A stretch of DNA of 64,000 bases, from positions 247,181 through 311,180 of the forward strand of contig NZ_FOKK01000006.1 of assembly GCF_900112005.1 (NCBI RefSeq). Direction: 5' to 3'. Source of the DNA: Algoriphagus aquimarinus. Lineage in GTDB: Bacteria; Bacteroidota; Bacteroidia; Cytophagales; Cyclobacteriaceae. The translations under genes and the position numbers were made by a program. The notes below the pieces were generated by a model. That model had not been told where the DNA came from. It searched no databases and was given only the letters and a program-made list of their open reading frames with translations. Numbering within the stretch: the first letter of the stretch is position 1; every line of letters starts with the position of its first letter. Positions 36,769-45,755 of this stretch are shown in pieces.

Positions 36769-38397
36769 ATGTCTGGAGTAAAAATCTATTTTCTTTTTTT
36801 AGTAGCCGCTCTTGCAATTAGCTGCAGTTCTAAAGAGGAACAAAAGCCCGCTGAGAGGCCAAACATCATTTTTATTATGGCTGATGATCATGCCTATCAG
36901 GCTATCTCTGCTTATGGTGAGGGGTTGAACGAAACGCCGAATATCGACAGGATCTCTAAAGAGGGCGCTATTTTCACTAGAGCTACCGTCACTAATTCTA
37001 TCTGTGCTCCATCTAGGGCTGTTCTGCTGACAGGGAAACATAGTTTCATGAATGGCAAAGTGGATAACATACAGCCCTTCAATTGGGATCAGGATAATTT
37101 CCCAAAATTGATGCAGGCAAATGGCTATGCGACAGCTTTGATAGGAAAAATCCATTTGGATGGACAGCCTCAGGGTTTTGATTATTCCATCGTGTTGCCA
37201 GGACAAGGCGAATATTATAACCCGGACTTTTTAATCAATGGGGAGAAAAAGCGTATCGAGGGTTATGTCACAGACATCACCACTGACTTGGCTTTGGACT
37301 GGTTGGAAAATGGTAGAGATAAGGAAAAGCCTTTCGTTATGCTTTATCATCAAAAAGCTCCTCATAGAAATTGGAAGCCTGCTCCAGAGTACCTGACACT
37401 ATATGATGATAAGGAATTCACACCACCAGCCAATTTCTTTGACGAGGAAACAAATTATCAGGGTAGAGGTTCGGCGGCTCGTGAGCAGGAGATGGAGATT
37501 GACGAAATTATGCGTTGGGGTCGTGACTTGATGCTTGAAGTAAATCCAAATGGAGATAGCACTGGTTTGGCTGGAGATTTAAGACGCTTCAATCCTGAGC
37601 AACTGAAAGCTTGGAGAGCTGCTTTTGATCCTAAAAATGCAGCATTCCTGAAAAAATTTGGAGGAATAGCCGAGAAGGATTTAACACTAGAGCAAAAGCG
37701 TGAGATCGCGATCTGGAAGTACAATCGATACATTAAAAATTACCTGCGTACGATCAAGTCTGTGGATGATGGAGTAGGTGAGGTCTTGGATTATTTGGAA
37801 GCAAATGGCCTCGCTGAAAATACCATCGTGGTTTATACCTCTGATCAAGGGTTCTACTTGGGCGAGCATGGCTGGTTTGACAAGCGCTTTATGTACGAGG
37901 AGTCTTTCCGTACGCCACTAGTGATGAAGTTCCCAAAAGAGATCAAGCCTGGAACAACGATCAAAAACTTGGTACAAAACCTAGACTTTGCTCCTACATT
38001 CTTGGATTATGCGGGATTGCAGGCTCCTAAAGAGATGCAAGGTGAATCATTTAGAAAGTTGGTGAGTGGAGAAAGCAAAGAATGGCGTGATGCTGTGTAC
38101 TATACCTATTATGAATACCCTGCTGAGCATAGCGTGAAGCGGCATAACGGGGTTGCCACCGATCGATATAAACTTATTCACTTCTATTATGACGTGGATG
38201 AATGGGAATTGTATGATTTGGAAAAAGACCCGCGCGAAATGAACAATGTCTACGATAACCCTGAGTATGCAGCGGTTCGTGAGACGATGCATAAGAAATT
38301 TGAGGAAGTGCGGACCAAATATGGCGACAGTGATGCCAATGATAAGCGCTTCTTGGATGAGTACATGGAAGTGTATAATAAGAGGAATAATAAGTGA
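36769..38397 (+). CDS. Sulfatase, lipoprotein (type I), CAPSR
   Basis: A 542-residue S1 sulfatase anchored as a lipoprotein (lipobox Cys19, LAISC). Asp pair 39-40 (MADDHAYQ), formylglycine motif CAPSR at 79-83, GKIHLDGQPQGFDY, YHQKAPHRNW and TSDQGFYLGEHGWFDKRF; the last context is like that of N-acetylglucosamine-6-sulfatase-type enzymes. A close paralog lies 1.1 kb downstream. Divergent from the symporter operon. Confidence 0.93.
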   Translation: MSGVKIYFLFLVAALAISCSSKEEQKPAERPNIIFIMADDHAYQAISAYGEGLNETPNIDRISKEGAIFTRATVTNSICAPSRAVLLTGKHSFMNGKVDNIQPFNWDQDNFPKLMQANGYATALIGKIHLDGQPQGFDYSIVLPGQGEYYNPDFLINGEKKRIEGYVTDITTDLALDWLENGRDKEKPFVMLYHQKAPHRNWKPAPEYLTLYDDKEFTPPANFFDEETNYQGRGSAAREQEMEIDEIMRWGRDLMLEVNPNGDSTGLAGDLRRFNPEQLKAWRAAFDPKNAAFLKKFGGIAEKDLTLEQKREIAIWKYNRYIKNYLRTIKSVDDGVGEVLDYLEANGLAENTIVVYTSDQGFYLGEHGWFDKRFMYEESFRTPLVMKFPKEIKPGTTIKNLVQNLDFAPTFLDYAGLQAPKEMQGESFRKLVSGESKEWRDAVYYTYYEYPAEHSVKRHNGVATDRYKLIHFYYDVDEWELYDLEKDPREMNNVYDNPEYAAVRETMHKKFEEVRTKYGDSDANDKRFLDEYMEVYNKRNNK

Positions 38398-38441
38398 TAT
38401 GATTCTTTAAACGATGCTATTAGTCTTAATTATTAGCTTAT

Positions 38442-38530
38442 AAGGCTGGAAGACGGATACTTCGGCTACGCTCAGTACAAGTGACCGGAGACCGAAGTAG
38501 CCCTTAATCTAAAAGTCAAACTTAAATGTG
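38442..38530. repeat. Dispersed intergenic repeat, copy C
   Basis: Has GGAAGACGGA, then TTCGGCTACGCTCAGTA, then AAGTGACCGGAGACCGAAG, TAGCCCTTAATCTAAAAGTC and AAACTTAAATG. It matches the reverse complement of copy A in its first half and the flank of copies B and D in its second half. Confidence 0.7.
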
Positions 38531-38682
38531 ATTGATTTTGGTTTTTACTGCCAAATGTGGGGAATTACGAAATAAGTAAGTTGGCTCTAGTATGTTACAC
38601 TTTAGGTATCTTTTCAGATGGCTAGGAGGAAAGGAATCAAAGTCTAAGGCCATCTGTTTCTTTGATAAAAAGTTGAAATAAA

Positions 38683-39183
38683 ATGAGCAATACTAAAAAG
38701 GCATACATAGCAGGCGGCTGTTTCTGGGGCATGGAAGATCTCTTCAGAACTCGTCCAGGGATAGTGGATACAGAAGTTGGTTACCTAGGCGGTCAAAATG
38801 AAAACCCGACCTATAAAAACCATCCAGGACATGCTGAAGGCATAGAACTGACTTATGACCCCAATGTAACATCCCTAAAGGAGATTTTGGATTACTTCTA
38901 TAGAATGCACAATCCTACTACAATAGATCAGCAAGGCAACGACATGGGATCAAGCTATCGCTCTGCGATTTTCTACCAAAATGAGGAGGAAAAAGCCGAA
39001 GCCGAAGAAATGATAGCTATTGTCAATGCATCTGGAAAGTGGTCTAACAAGGTAGTAACTACTTTAGAGCCATTTACACAGTTTTGGACTGCAGAAGACT
39101 ATCATCAAGATTATCTGGTGAAAAATCCGAATGGGTATACCTGTCACTTCTTGAGGTTTGAAGAATCCTTTATTAAGGGGTGA
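38683..39183 (+). CDS. msrA: Peptide methionine sulfoxide reductase MsrA
   Basis: A 166-residue cytoplasmic enzyme that reduces methionine-S-sulfoxide in oxidised proteins, using thioredoxin. The catalytic motif GGCFWG has its Cys at residue 13; also present are [16 protein letters not shown] and the EDYHQDYL segment. Length fits the family. It stands alone between two lipoprotein sulfatases and is bracketed by dispersed repeats; its stop codon abuts a 7-bp tandem repeat array. Not obviously part of glycan breakdown. Confidence 0.95.
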   Translation: MSNTKKAYIAGGCFWGMEDLFRTRPGIVDTEVGYLGGQNENPTYKNHPGHAEGIELTYDPNVTSLKEILDYFYRMHNPTTIDQQGNDMGSSYRSAIFYQNEEEKAEAEEMIAIVNASGKWSNKVVTTLEPFTQFWTAEDYHQDYLVKNPNGYTCHFLRFEESFIKG

Positions 39184-39267
39184 GGAAGACCGAAGACCGA
39201 AGACCGAAGACGGGAGACGGGAGACGGGAGACGGAAGACCGAAGACGGAAGACGGAAGACGGAAGTA
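39184..39267. repeat. Tandem array of degenerate 7-bp units (dispersed repeat copy D)
   Basis: Twelve consecutive 7-mers beginning at the base after the msrA stop: GGAAGAC, CGAAGAC three times, GGGAGAC three times, GGAAGAC, CGAAGAC, GGAAGAC twice, and GGAAGTA. It is followed by GCCTAAAATCTAGAGTTTAG, the same flank seen in copies B and E. The longest array in the window. Confidence 0.9.
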
Positions 39268-39370
39268 GCCTAAAATCTAGAGTTTAGCATATCTTATGAT
39301 GCTTTTGTCTCTTTGCCTTTCTGACAGTATGAAAATTCAAGTATTAAAAGTAGAGGTAAAAGCTATTGCT

Positions 39371-39455
39371 GTGGCCGCACCCGTCATCGGACATCAGACA
39401 TCCAGCAAACCGAAGAAACTCTGGCGACTGGCATCATTGCGAACAAAAATTTAAC
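39371..39455. repeat. Dispersed repeat, second part near sulfatase start
   Basis: Contains GTGGCCGCACCCGTCATCGG, ACATCAGACATCCAGCAAA and ACTGGCATCATTGCGAAC. The order matches copies B and F, with the 7-mer array reduced. It ends about 20 bp upstream of the lipoprotein sulfatase start, so it may lie in that gene's leader. Confidence 0.6.
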
Positions 39456-39475
39456 CTAAAACAACCAGCCCTAAT

Positions 39476-41167
39476 ATGAAACACAGTTTAAAATCAATTT
39501 TCCTCGGCTCCTTAGCTGTACTTGCATTTGCCTGCAAGACTGAGGAGGCTGCTAAACCCGCAGAGAGGCCAAACATCATATTTATCATGTCAGATGATCA
39601 TGCCTATCAGGCGATTTCTGCCTATGATAACACGCTTATCGAGACGCCTAATATCGATCGTATAGCAAAAATGGGGATGCTCTTCACGAATGCTTCTGTG
39701 ACGAATTCCATCTGTGCGCCTTCCCGTGCGACGATTTTGACAGGAAAGCATTCTCACATCAATGGCAAGGTGGATAATCACTTCCCTTTTGATACGACCA
39801 ATGTGACTTTCCCTCAGATCCTTCAGGATGCGGGTTACCAGACGGCCATGTTTGGGAAACTTCACTTTGGCAACAGCCCAAAAGGCTTTGATCAGTTTAA
39901 GATTTTGCCTGGTCAGGGCGTGTATTACAATCCTGATTTCATTACCAAAAATGAAGGAAAGATCAAGGTAGAAGGGTATGTGACGGATATCATCACAGAC
40001 ATGACCTTGGATTGGTTGCAGAATGAGCGTAAGGCTGATCAGCCTTTTATGTTGATGTACCTACACAAAGCACCGCATCGCGAGTGGCTTCCTGCTGAGC
40101 GTCACGTAGAGGAATTCACCAATCGCTCGTTCAAAGAGCCAGCTACACTATTCGATGACTACTCAGGAAGAGGCAGAGCTGCGCATGAAGCGGAGATGAA
40201 TTTGCTAACAGATATGCACTGGGGTGGAGATTCCAAAGTGTATCCTGAGGTAATGGATGAGTTGGGTATCCCAGAGAACTCAAGCTGGGATAAGGCTGCA
40301 CTCACAGGAGAATTGAACAGGATGACTGAGTCTCAGCGTGCAAACTGGGATAAGGCCTATATGAAAGTCAATGAAGACTTCAAGAAAGCGTATCCTACCA
40401 TGACTGAAAAGGATAAAATGAAGTGGAGATATCAGCGCTACATGCAGGATTACCTAGGTACGATCAAAGCTGTGGATGAGAATGTAGGTCGTGTATTGGA
40501 CTATTTGGAAGCAAATGATTTGATGGAAAATACGATCATCGTCTACACTTCTGATCAGGGTTTTTACCTGGGCGAACATGGTTGGTTTGACAAGCGATTT
40601 GTGTACAATGAGTCTTTCAAAACACCACTTTTGATGGCTTGGCCAAACAGAGTAAAGGCAGGAACCAAATCTGACGAGATGGTTCAGAATCTTGATTTTG
40701 CGCAGACATTCCTTGAAGCTGCCGGTATAGAAGCTCCTGCGGATATGCAGGGCGAAAGCTTGTTGCCATTGCTTACAGGCGAAACGGACAAGTGGACTCG
40801 TGAAGCGGTTTATTACCATTACTATGAGTATCCATCTATTCACATGGTGAAGCGTCATTATGCGATTATTACTCAGGAGTATAAGATGGTTCACTACTAT
40901 TTTGACAGCGACGAGTGGGAATTGATCGATAGAAAGAAGGATCCTAATGAGATGACCAATGTCTACGATGATCCAGCTTATGCCGAGATCAAAGCAAAAT
41001 TGCATAAGCAACTGGATGGACTTCGTGAAAAGTACGGAGATAGCTCAGAGTTAAGTCAGGATTACATTGACAAGTACTTAGACAATCTTGAAAAGAACAA
41101 GTATAGTACAGGCGGAAAAGACACCGGCTTGATCGATAAGATCTTCGAAGACAGAAAGAAAAAATAA
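39476..41167 (+). CDS. Sulfatase, lipoprotein (type I), CAPSR, paralog
   Basis: A 563-residue S1 sulfatase lipoprotein (lipobox Cys20, LAFAC). It is a clear paralog of the gene at 36769: the same PAERPNIIFIM, DDHAYQAISAY, TNSICAPSRA (formylglycine Cys80) and TSDQGFYLGEHGWFDKRF segments. It differs in the middle insert (about residues 250-290) and has a ~20-residue C-terminal extension. A strong terminator follows. Confidence 0.93.
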   Translation: MKHSLKSIFLGSLAVLAFACKTEEAAKPAERPNIIFIMSDDHAYQAISAYDNTLIETPNIDRIAKMGMLFTNASVTNSICAPSRATILTGKHSHINGKVDNHFPFDTTNVTFPQILQDAGYQTAMFGKLHFGNSPKGFDQFKILPGQGVYYNPDFITKNEGKIKVEGYVTDIITDMTLDWLQNERKADQPFMLMYLHKAPHREWLPAERHVEEFTNRSFKEPATLFDDYSGRGRAAHEAEMNLLTDMHWGGDSKVYPEVMDELGIPENSSWDKAALTGELNRMTESQRANWDKAYMKVNEDFKKAYPTMTEKDKMKWRYQRYMQDYLGTIKAVDENVGRVLDYLEANDLMENTIIVYTSDQGFYLGEHGWFDKRFVYNESFKTPLLMAWPNRVKAGTKSDEMVQNLDFAQTFLEAAGIEAPADMQGESLLPLLTGETDKWTREAVYYHYYEYPSIHMVKRHYAIITQEYKMVHYYFDSDEWELIDRKKDPNEMTNVYDDPAYAEIKAKLHKQLDGLREKYGDSSELSQDYIDKYLDNLEKNKYSTGGKDTGLIDKIFEDRKKK

Positions 41168-41192
41168 GGTAAAGTTTTACCTTTCCTAAGGA

Positions 41193-41229
41193 GCCTCAGC
41201 AGATTCGTTTGCTGAGGTTTTTGTTTTTT
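41193..41229 (+). terminator. Rho-independent terminator after the lipoprotein sulfatase
   Basis: An 8-bp stem (CCTCAGCA / TGCTGAGG) with an 8-nt loop, then TTTTTGTTTTTTTT. A second short hairpin (AAGGTAAA / TTTACCTT, 41165-41182) overlaps the stop codon. Confidence 0.85.
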
Positions 41230-41230
41230 T

Positions 41231-41829
41231 TACCGCAGTGTACGCAAAGTTCACGCAAAGGGCGCAAGGGAATAAATGCCTCCAGTAAAGGCGCCACGGC
41301 GCTAATTCTCTAAAAAACAAAGGTGTACTAAGAGAATGGTTCGTTTGTAGAACCTGAAGTCGTGCGTGAAAAACGAACGATGGCGGTGAGGGACGATTCG
41401 ACTGTAGCATCAATAATCGTTGGTGAGACACGAAGGTAGGCGCTGAACGTCCGAAAAAGATCCGAAGGATTGAAACGATTCATAACCCTCGGCAAAGCCA
41501 GGGGTATAGGAATAGCAAATGCCTATAACCCTGAAAGGGTGAAACTCTATGTTCCGCCCTCCGCGATAGCAATCGGGACAGGGCTATAGATTATACTTAC
41601 ATCAACTTCCCTGCACTTACGTACAGGGTTATGAATAGTTTGGCACTCCCGTATAGTTATCGGGACGGCGCCAGGTGTAACTGCAATTTCAGAATTATAA
41701 AGAAATTGTCATTTTGCTAAATTTCATACTGATTGCTTTCCTGTACTGGCAAGATTGCGGATAATCATGTTGCCTTTTTATAAAAAAAGCGCTTGCTAAA
41801 ACTCTGCGTCCTTGGCGTCTCTGCGGTTA
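41231..41829. repeat. Noncoding hairpin-rich element with inverted ends
   Basis: About 600 bp with no credible gene. Its ends are imperfect inverted copies (TACCGCAGTGTACGCAAAG at 41231; the complement of TAACCGCAGAGACGCCAAGG at 41829). Inside lie several hairpins: ACCCTGAAAGGGT (41528-41540), CCCTGCACTTACGTACAGGG (41610-41629), a CTCGGC/GCCAGG stem near 41488-41505 and CCCGTATAGTTATCGGG near 41648. The end shares ACTGGC and ATTGCGGATAATCATG with the dispersed repeat family. It resembles REP/MITE-type dispersed elements of Bacteroidota. Confidence 0.6.
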
Positions 41830-41902
41830 GAATCACTTTTTATTTAAATCTGTTTTATTAGCCATTTAAGCTTCCTAATTTGAGTACAAATAACTCAAAC
41901 CC

Positions 41903-42700
41903 ATGAATAACCTAGTTCAACACTATCCAATCTCTCCTGAGGCAAAAGCTTTTTACCAGGAAAACAACTACATCAAACTCAAGCAGGTGCTAAGCTCGGA
42001 GGAAGTCGCGCATTTCAATGAAGTGATTTCAGCTGAAGTTCAGCGGAAAAACACACAGGAAAGACCGATGGAAGAGCGGGATACCTATAGCAAGGCATTC
42101 TTGCAGATTTTCAATTTGTGGACGGAATCTGAGGAAGTGAAAAAGCTGGTGATGAGCAAGCGCTTGGCTCAGATAGCCTCAGATTTGATGGGCTGCGAGC
42201 AGGTAAGGATTTACCATGATCAGGCCCTATTCAAAGAGGCTGGTGGAGGAATTACTCCTTGGCATGCCGATCAGTATTACTGGCCGATTGATACGAATAA
42301 CACGATAACCGCATGGATTCCGCTTCAGGCTACTCCGCTGGAGATGGGGCCGCTAGAGTTTTCAGCCAAAAGCCAGCAGATTGTTTTCGGAAGAGATCTT
42401 CAGATCGGAGATGATTCTGAGGTGCAGATCAAGCAGAATCTTCGTGTCAACAACTTTGAGCATGTAATCGAAGCATTTGATTTGGGAGAGGTGAGCTTCC
42501 ACTCAGGCTGGGTATTCCATCGTGCCGGAGCTAATCAAACGGATCAGATGCGAAAGGTAATGACTGTGATTTACATGGATGCTACCGCCAAATTGATGAA
42601 TCCTAAAAATGATAACCAAATTCATGACTGGAATACCTGGTGCCCGGGAGCGAAGATCGGTGAGGTGATCGATACGGAATTGAATCCTATTGCGGGCTGA
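41903..42700 (+). CDS. Phytanoyl-CoA dioxygenase (PhyH)-family oxygenase
   Basis: A 265-residue Fe(II)/2-oxoglutarate-dependent oxygenase-like protein. The facial triad is visible as HxD in TPWHADQYYWPID (about residues 119-121) and the distal His in FHSGWVFHRAGAN, with a nearby Arg for 2-oxoglutarate. Members hydroxylate small molecules. It stands alone after the sulfatase cluster, separated by the 600-bp element, so membership of the PUL is uncertain; it could hydroxylate a sugar, lipid or compatible solute. Confidence 0.88.
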   Translation: MNNLVQHYPISPEAKAFYQENNYIKLKQVLSSEEVAHFNEVISAEVQRKNTQERPMEERDTYSKAFLQIFNLWTESEEVKKLVMSKRLAQIASDLMGCEQVRIYHDQALFKEAGGGITPWHADQYYWPIDTNNTITAWIPLQATPLEMGPLEFSAKSQQIVFGRDLQIGDDSEVQIKQNLRVNNFEHVIEAFDLGEVSFHSGWVFHRAGANQTDQMRKVMTVIYMDATAKLMNPKNDNQIHDWNTWCPGAKIGEVIDTELNPIAG

Positions 42701-42826
42701 GTTTATTAGTAACGATATAGATCTGAAAGAACAGGAAATTCCTCAAAATACAGCTTTAAATCACGCTGGTATTTTAAGCTGATTATGAGCAATCCAAGTA
42801 AATTATAAATTTAAATTGATAGGAAG

Positions 42827-42845
42827 GCGTAGTTGCAAACTACGC
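42827..42845. repeat. Short hairpin downstream of the defence-like operon
   Basis: A perfect 8-bp stem, GCGTAGTT, GCA, AACTACGC, lying 14 bp beyond the last stop of the - strand operon. It has no T-tract, so it may be a boundary palindrome of the inserted segment rather than a true terminator. Confidence 0.45.
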
Positions 42846-42858
42846 GTAGTGGGGCAGG

Positions 42859-43896
42859 TTAGGCTTCATTTTCGTAATAGATTTTGTAGTACTTCCGTCC
42901 GTTTTCGTCAATTCCTTGTTCTATTAGCTCTCTGTTTCCGTGTATGTATATGTCAAAATTTTTATCAAGTTTTAAAATTTTTCTGAAAACTCTTGCTTGT
43001 TTTTTTACTGCTTGGGCAGATATTTCAAAATTATCTGAAACTTCAACTTCCTTTTCTTGTCTATATGTTTGATCAAACTTGCGAAATGATTCAATAACAC
43101 TGCTGTCTGCAAAAACCTCTGATTCAAATTCTTGTTTGTCGAAAGTTTCGTGTTTTTTGAAATAGTCAACAGAACGGTTTAAGAAGTCTATTTTGTCAGT
43201 TTTTGAAACCTCAAAGTCTTTTGAAAGTTGTTTTGTAACAAACTGTTTTGCAATTCCTAAAAATTGATTGGTTTGGTGGAAATCATTTTTAATTGGCTGA
43301 ACTCCTAAAAAATCATCTTTCCAATACTGGGCTTCTGAACTTCTATTAGTATTGTCAACGACAGAGATTAAAAATCCACTCTCTTTTCCAGTATTAAAGA
43401 TTAGGCATCCTTTATCTAATTTATTTGTGTTTATTCCTTTTTCATCAATCAACTCAAATCCATTTTCTTTATTATTTACTTTAAGAACAGTGTCTTTGTT
43501 TTCTGATTTGAAAATTCCAATACAGTCAACTATTTCATTATTAATTTCGCAATTATTGAAATAGATTACACATAACTCACCACTTTTTATTTGTGGATGA
43601 GTACTCTTATCATACAAATATCGACCTACATTTTGTGATTGTTCAATAAATGAATCTATATTTTTAAAAATAGAACTTACGAATTGATTAACAGGGTTAA
43701 GGTCTAAATTTGGAAGAAAAAAGAATCTGTATAATTCATCAAACTTAAAGCTATTGTTTGCCAATTGTTTGAAATATACTTCAATTTTATCATAATCAGT
43801 AAGAATATCGGAAAAACGTACACCATCTCCATTATTCTTATTCCCAACATAATGAACTATAAGTTTATTAATTTGTCCGAATGTTATATTTTGCAT
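42859..43896 (-). CDS. NdpA/YejK-like nucleoid-associated protein in an ABC-3C operon
   Basis: A 345-residue protein of the 37-kDa nucleoid-associated family (NdpA, PF04245-type). Matching segments: VGNKNNGDGVRFSDI near the N-terminus, FFLPNLDLNPVNQFVSSIF, VGRYLYDKSTHPQIKSGELC, CIGIFKSENKDTVLKV, and the C-terminal KNFDIYIHGNRELIEQGIDE. Family members bind double-stranded DNA. It begins 2 bp after the DUF3732 ATPase stop and shares that operon's AT-rich composition, so it is probably a functional part of the system: a DNA-binding sensor or effector partner. Confidence 0.82.
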   Translation of the reverse strand: MQNITFGQINKLIVHYVGNKNNGDGVRFSDILTDYDKIEVYFKQLANNSFKFDELYRFFFLPNLDLNPVNQFVSSIFKNIDSFIEQSQNVGRYLYDKSTHPQIKSGELCVIYFNNCEINNEIVDCIGIFKSENKDTVLKVNNKENGFELIDEKGINTNKLDKGCLIFNTGKESGFLISVVDNTNRSSEAQYWKDDFLGVQPIKNDFHQTNQFLGIAKQFVTKQLSKDFEVSKTDKIDFLNRSVDYFKKHETFDKQEFESEVFADSSVIESFRKFDQTYRQEKEVEVSDNFEISAQAVKKQARVFRKILKLDKNFDIYIHGNRELIEQGIDENGRKYYKIYYENEA

Positions 43897-43898
43897 AA

Positions 43899-45755
43899 TT
43901 ATTTATTGTAAATCTCATTTGGAATTAATCCTTTCCCACCTATAAATTCATCTACAGTATGAAAGTATGATAAGTCGTTGTCTATCCAATATTCTTTAGA
44001 TGCGTGCTCTACCATAATAATTTGAAAATGCTTCTTCTTTTCGTCATTGATGTAGCCAACAAAAGAATTCAACAACTTAAATGCATCAAGTAGTTTTGCC
44101 TTATCATCATTTTTCCCTTCATAATATGGTGTACTTGGTTGGTCAATAAATAAGAATTCTGGTATATGGTCTTGCTCAATATTTAATACGTGTTCGTGTA
44201 AACCCAAATAAAGACAAAGATGCATAAACATATAGTTTGAAGCACTCCCAACATTGTCTAAAGCAAACATATGTCCATCTGGAATTAGTTGTAAAATCAT
44301 TTTTTCACTACTAAATTCTACTCGACTATTATTGTATTTTGCTAAAGAACTCAATTGGTTGAAGTTTCGTTGAATACTCTGATTTAACAGCGTTTTCATC
44401 GAGAATTTTATTTGTGATGTCTCTTGTGGTACTTTTAATAATCTTTCTTTCTCTTCATTCAAGCTATTTAGCTTGATTGTATCAATAGGTTTAATTACTT
44501 CTCTTTTTAAAATTTGTTCGTACGCAAACTTGATTTCTCCAAGTATAATAAACTTTTCTCCTTCTGATTGATAATTTTTCTTAATCTCGTTAAGTTGGGT
44601 TATTTGTTTGTCAATTTCCTGAATTTGTGCTCTTAATCCCTTTACATCACCTAAAACTTTTAAAGGTTCTGCGATTTTCTTGGAAAGGTTGACTTTAATA
44701 TTTTTCAAAGAAGATTCTAAAGACTCTACAAATAGCTTTGTTTCGTATGAATCTACTAATTGGTCTGATACCTTTTGACTTAAAAATTCGATAGGTTGTA
44801 GACTATCAGCAGATTTATTCAAGTTCTTTTTATACAAATCATACTCTCTTTGATATTGGCTTATAGCATTAACCTGCGCTTGTAATTCATTTTTACTTTC
44901 ATACAAGCCATTAATTTCTGAAAACAATTTTGAATTTTCTGCAACCTTTTTTGAATTAGCTATAATGTCTTCTATGGTCAATATTGCATCATCTACATTA
45001 TTAAAAGAATCAGAATATTCAATAAAATTGTATGTTTTGCATTTTTCTATTAGGCTGAATATTTCTGTTTTAAAATTTTTGATTTTATTTTGATTACCTC
45101 TTTCTTGATTTTGAATTGTCTTTAACCCATTTTCAATTTCTTGTAAACGCTCAATGGCTTTAATATTCTCCATATCATTTACACCTATAACCAAATCAAA
45201 AATGTGGCTCAAAGCTTTGTCATATTCTTCTTTTCCATAAAACGTGGTGTCGAAATACGTTTCGGGTGCATCAATAATAGTTTGAGTCAATGAGTTAAAA
45301 AGTAGAAAATGCCTGTAGGATATATTGAAAGTTGTTTTGCCTAATCCTTTTCCAAATGGAAATCTTAAATTATCACTAATCCCAAATTCTTCATCTAAGA
45401 CTGCTTTTATTTCTGCTATTTCTTTATTGTTTACAGGTTTGTTAGGGAAAGATCCTAAACCAAAAAAAACATCCGCAGAAACAGAGCCGTTACTTGGTGT
45501 TTTTCGAACTATTGACATTTCTTTTCCATTTATGGTAAAACGAATTCCAAACCATAAAACCTTATCGGTAATTTCAGTTGGAACTGTTGCTTTGCCAGTT
45601 AAAAGACAATAATCAATAATATTCCAAAAGCTTGTTTTACCTGTTGTAGAATCACCAGTTATTACATTAACCTTGTTAGGCAAAAATTGATAATTTTTAG
45701 GTTCAGTATTTTCATCCTTAAACCAAAGCTTTATTTCGTGAAGTATAAATTTCAT
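43899..45755 (-). CDS. DUF3732-type SMC/RecN-like ABC ATPase
   Basis: A 618-residue ATPase. The N-terminus has the DUF3732 look: Walker A GDSTTGKTSF at 34-43 then IIDYCLLTGKATVP, and IRFTINGKEMSIVRKTP. The middle (about residues 200-430) is rich in Glu/Lys and Leu as in a coiled coil. Near the C-terminus VGSASNYMF stands where the ABC signature should be, then Walker B FLFIDQPS and a late VEHAS. This is the ATPase of ABC-three-component conflict systems. It overlaps the middle component by 4 bp (ATGA) and runs into the NdpA gene. Confidence 0.85.
   Translation of the reverse strand: MKFILHEIKLWFKDENTEPKNYQFLPNKVNVITGDSTTGKTSFWNIIDYCLLTGKATVPTEITDKVLWFGIRFTINGKEMSIVRKTPSNGSVSADVFFGLGSFPNKPVNNKEIAEIKAVLDEEFGISDNLRFPFGKGLGKTTFNISYRHFLLFNSLTQTIIDAPETYFDTTFYGKEEYDKALSHIFDLVIGVNDMENIKAIERLQEIENGLKTIQNQERGNQNKIKNFKTEIFSLIEKCKTYNFIEYSDSFNNVDDAILTIEDIIANSKKVAENSKLFSEINGLYESKNELQAQVNAISQYQREYDLYKKNLNKSADSLQPIEFLSQKVSDQLVDSYETKLFVESLESSLKNIKVNLSKKIAEPLKVLGDVKGLRAQIQEIDKQITQLNEIKKNYQSEGEKFIILGEIKFAYEQILKREVIKPIDTIKLNSLNEEKERLLKVPQETSQIKFSMKTLLNQSIQRNFNQLSSLAKYNNSRVEFSSEKMILQLIPDGHMFALDNVGSASNYMFMHLCLYLGLHEHVLNIEQDHIPEFLFIDQPSTPYYEGKNDDKAKLLDAFKLLNSFVGYINDEKKKHFQIIMVEHASKEYWIDNDLSYFHTVDEFIGGKGLIPNEIYNK

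Noticed and set aside
39184..39267. CRISPR array
   Set aside because: The units are 7 bp, directly abutting with no spacers; a simple tandem repeat, and no cas genes are present.
41186..41431. 81-residue - strand ORF over the hairpin-rich element
   Set aside because: It runs through the terminator and inverted end of a noncoding element and has no protein family character.
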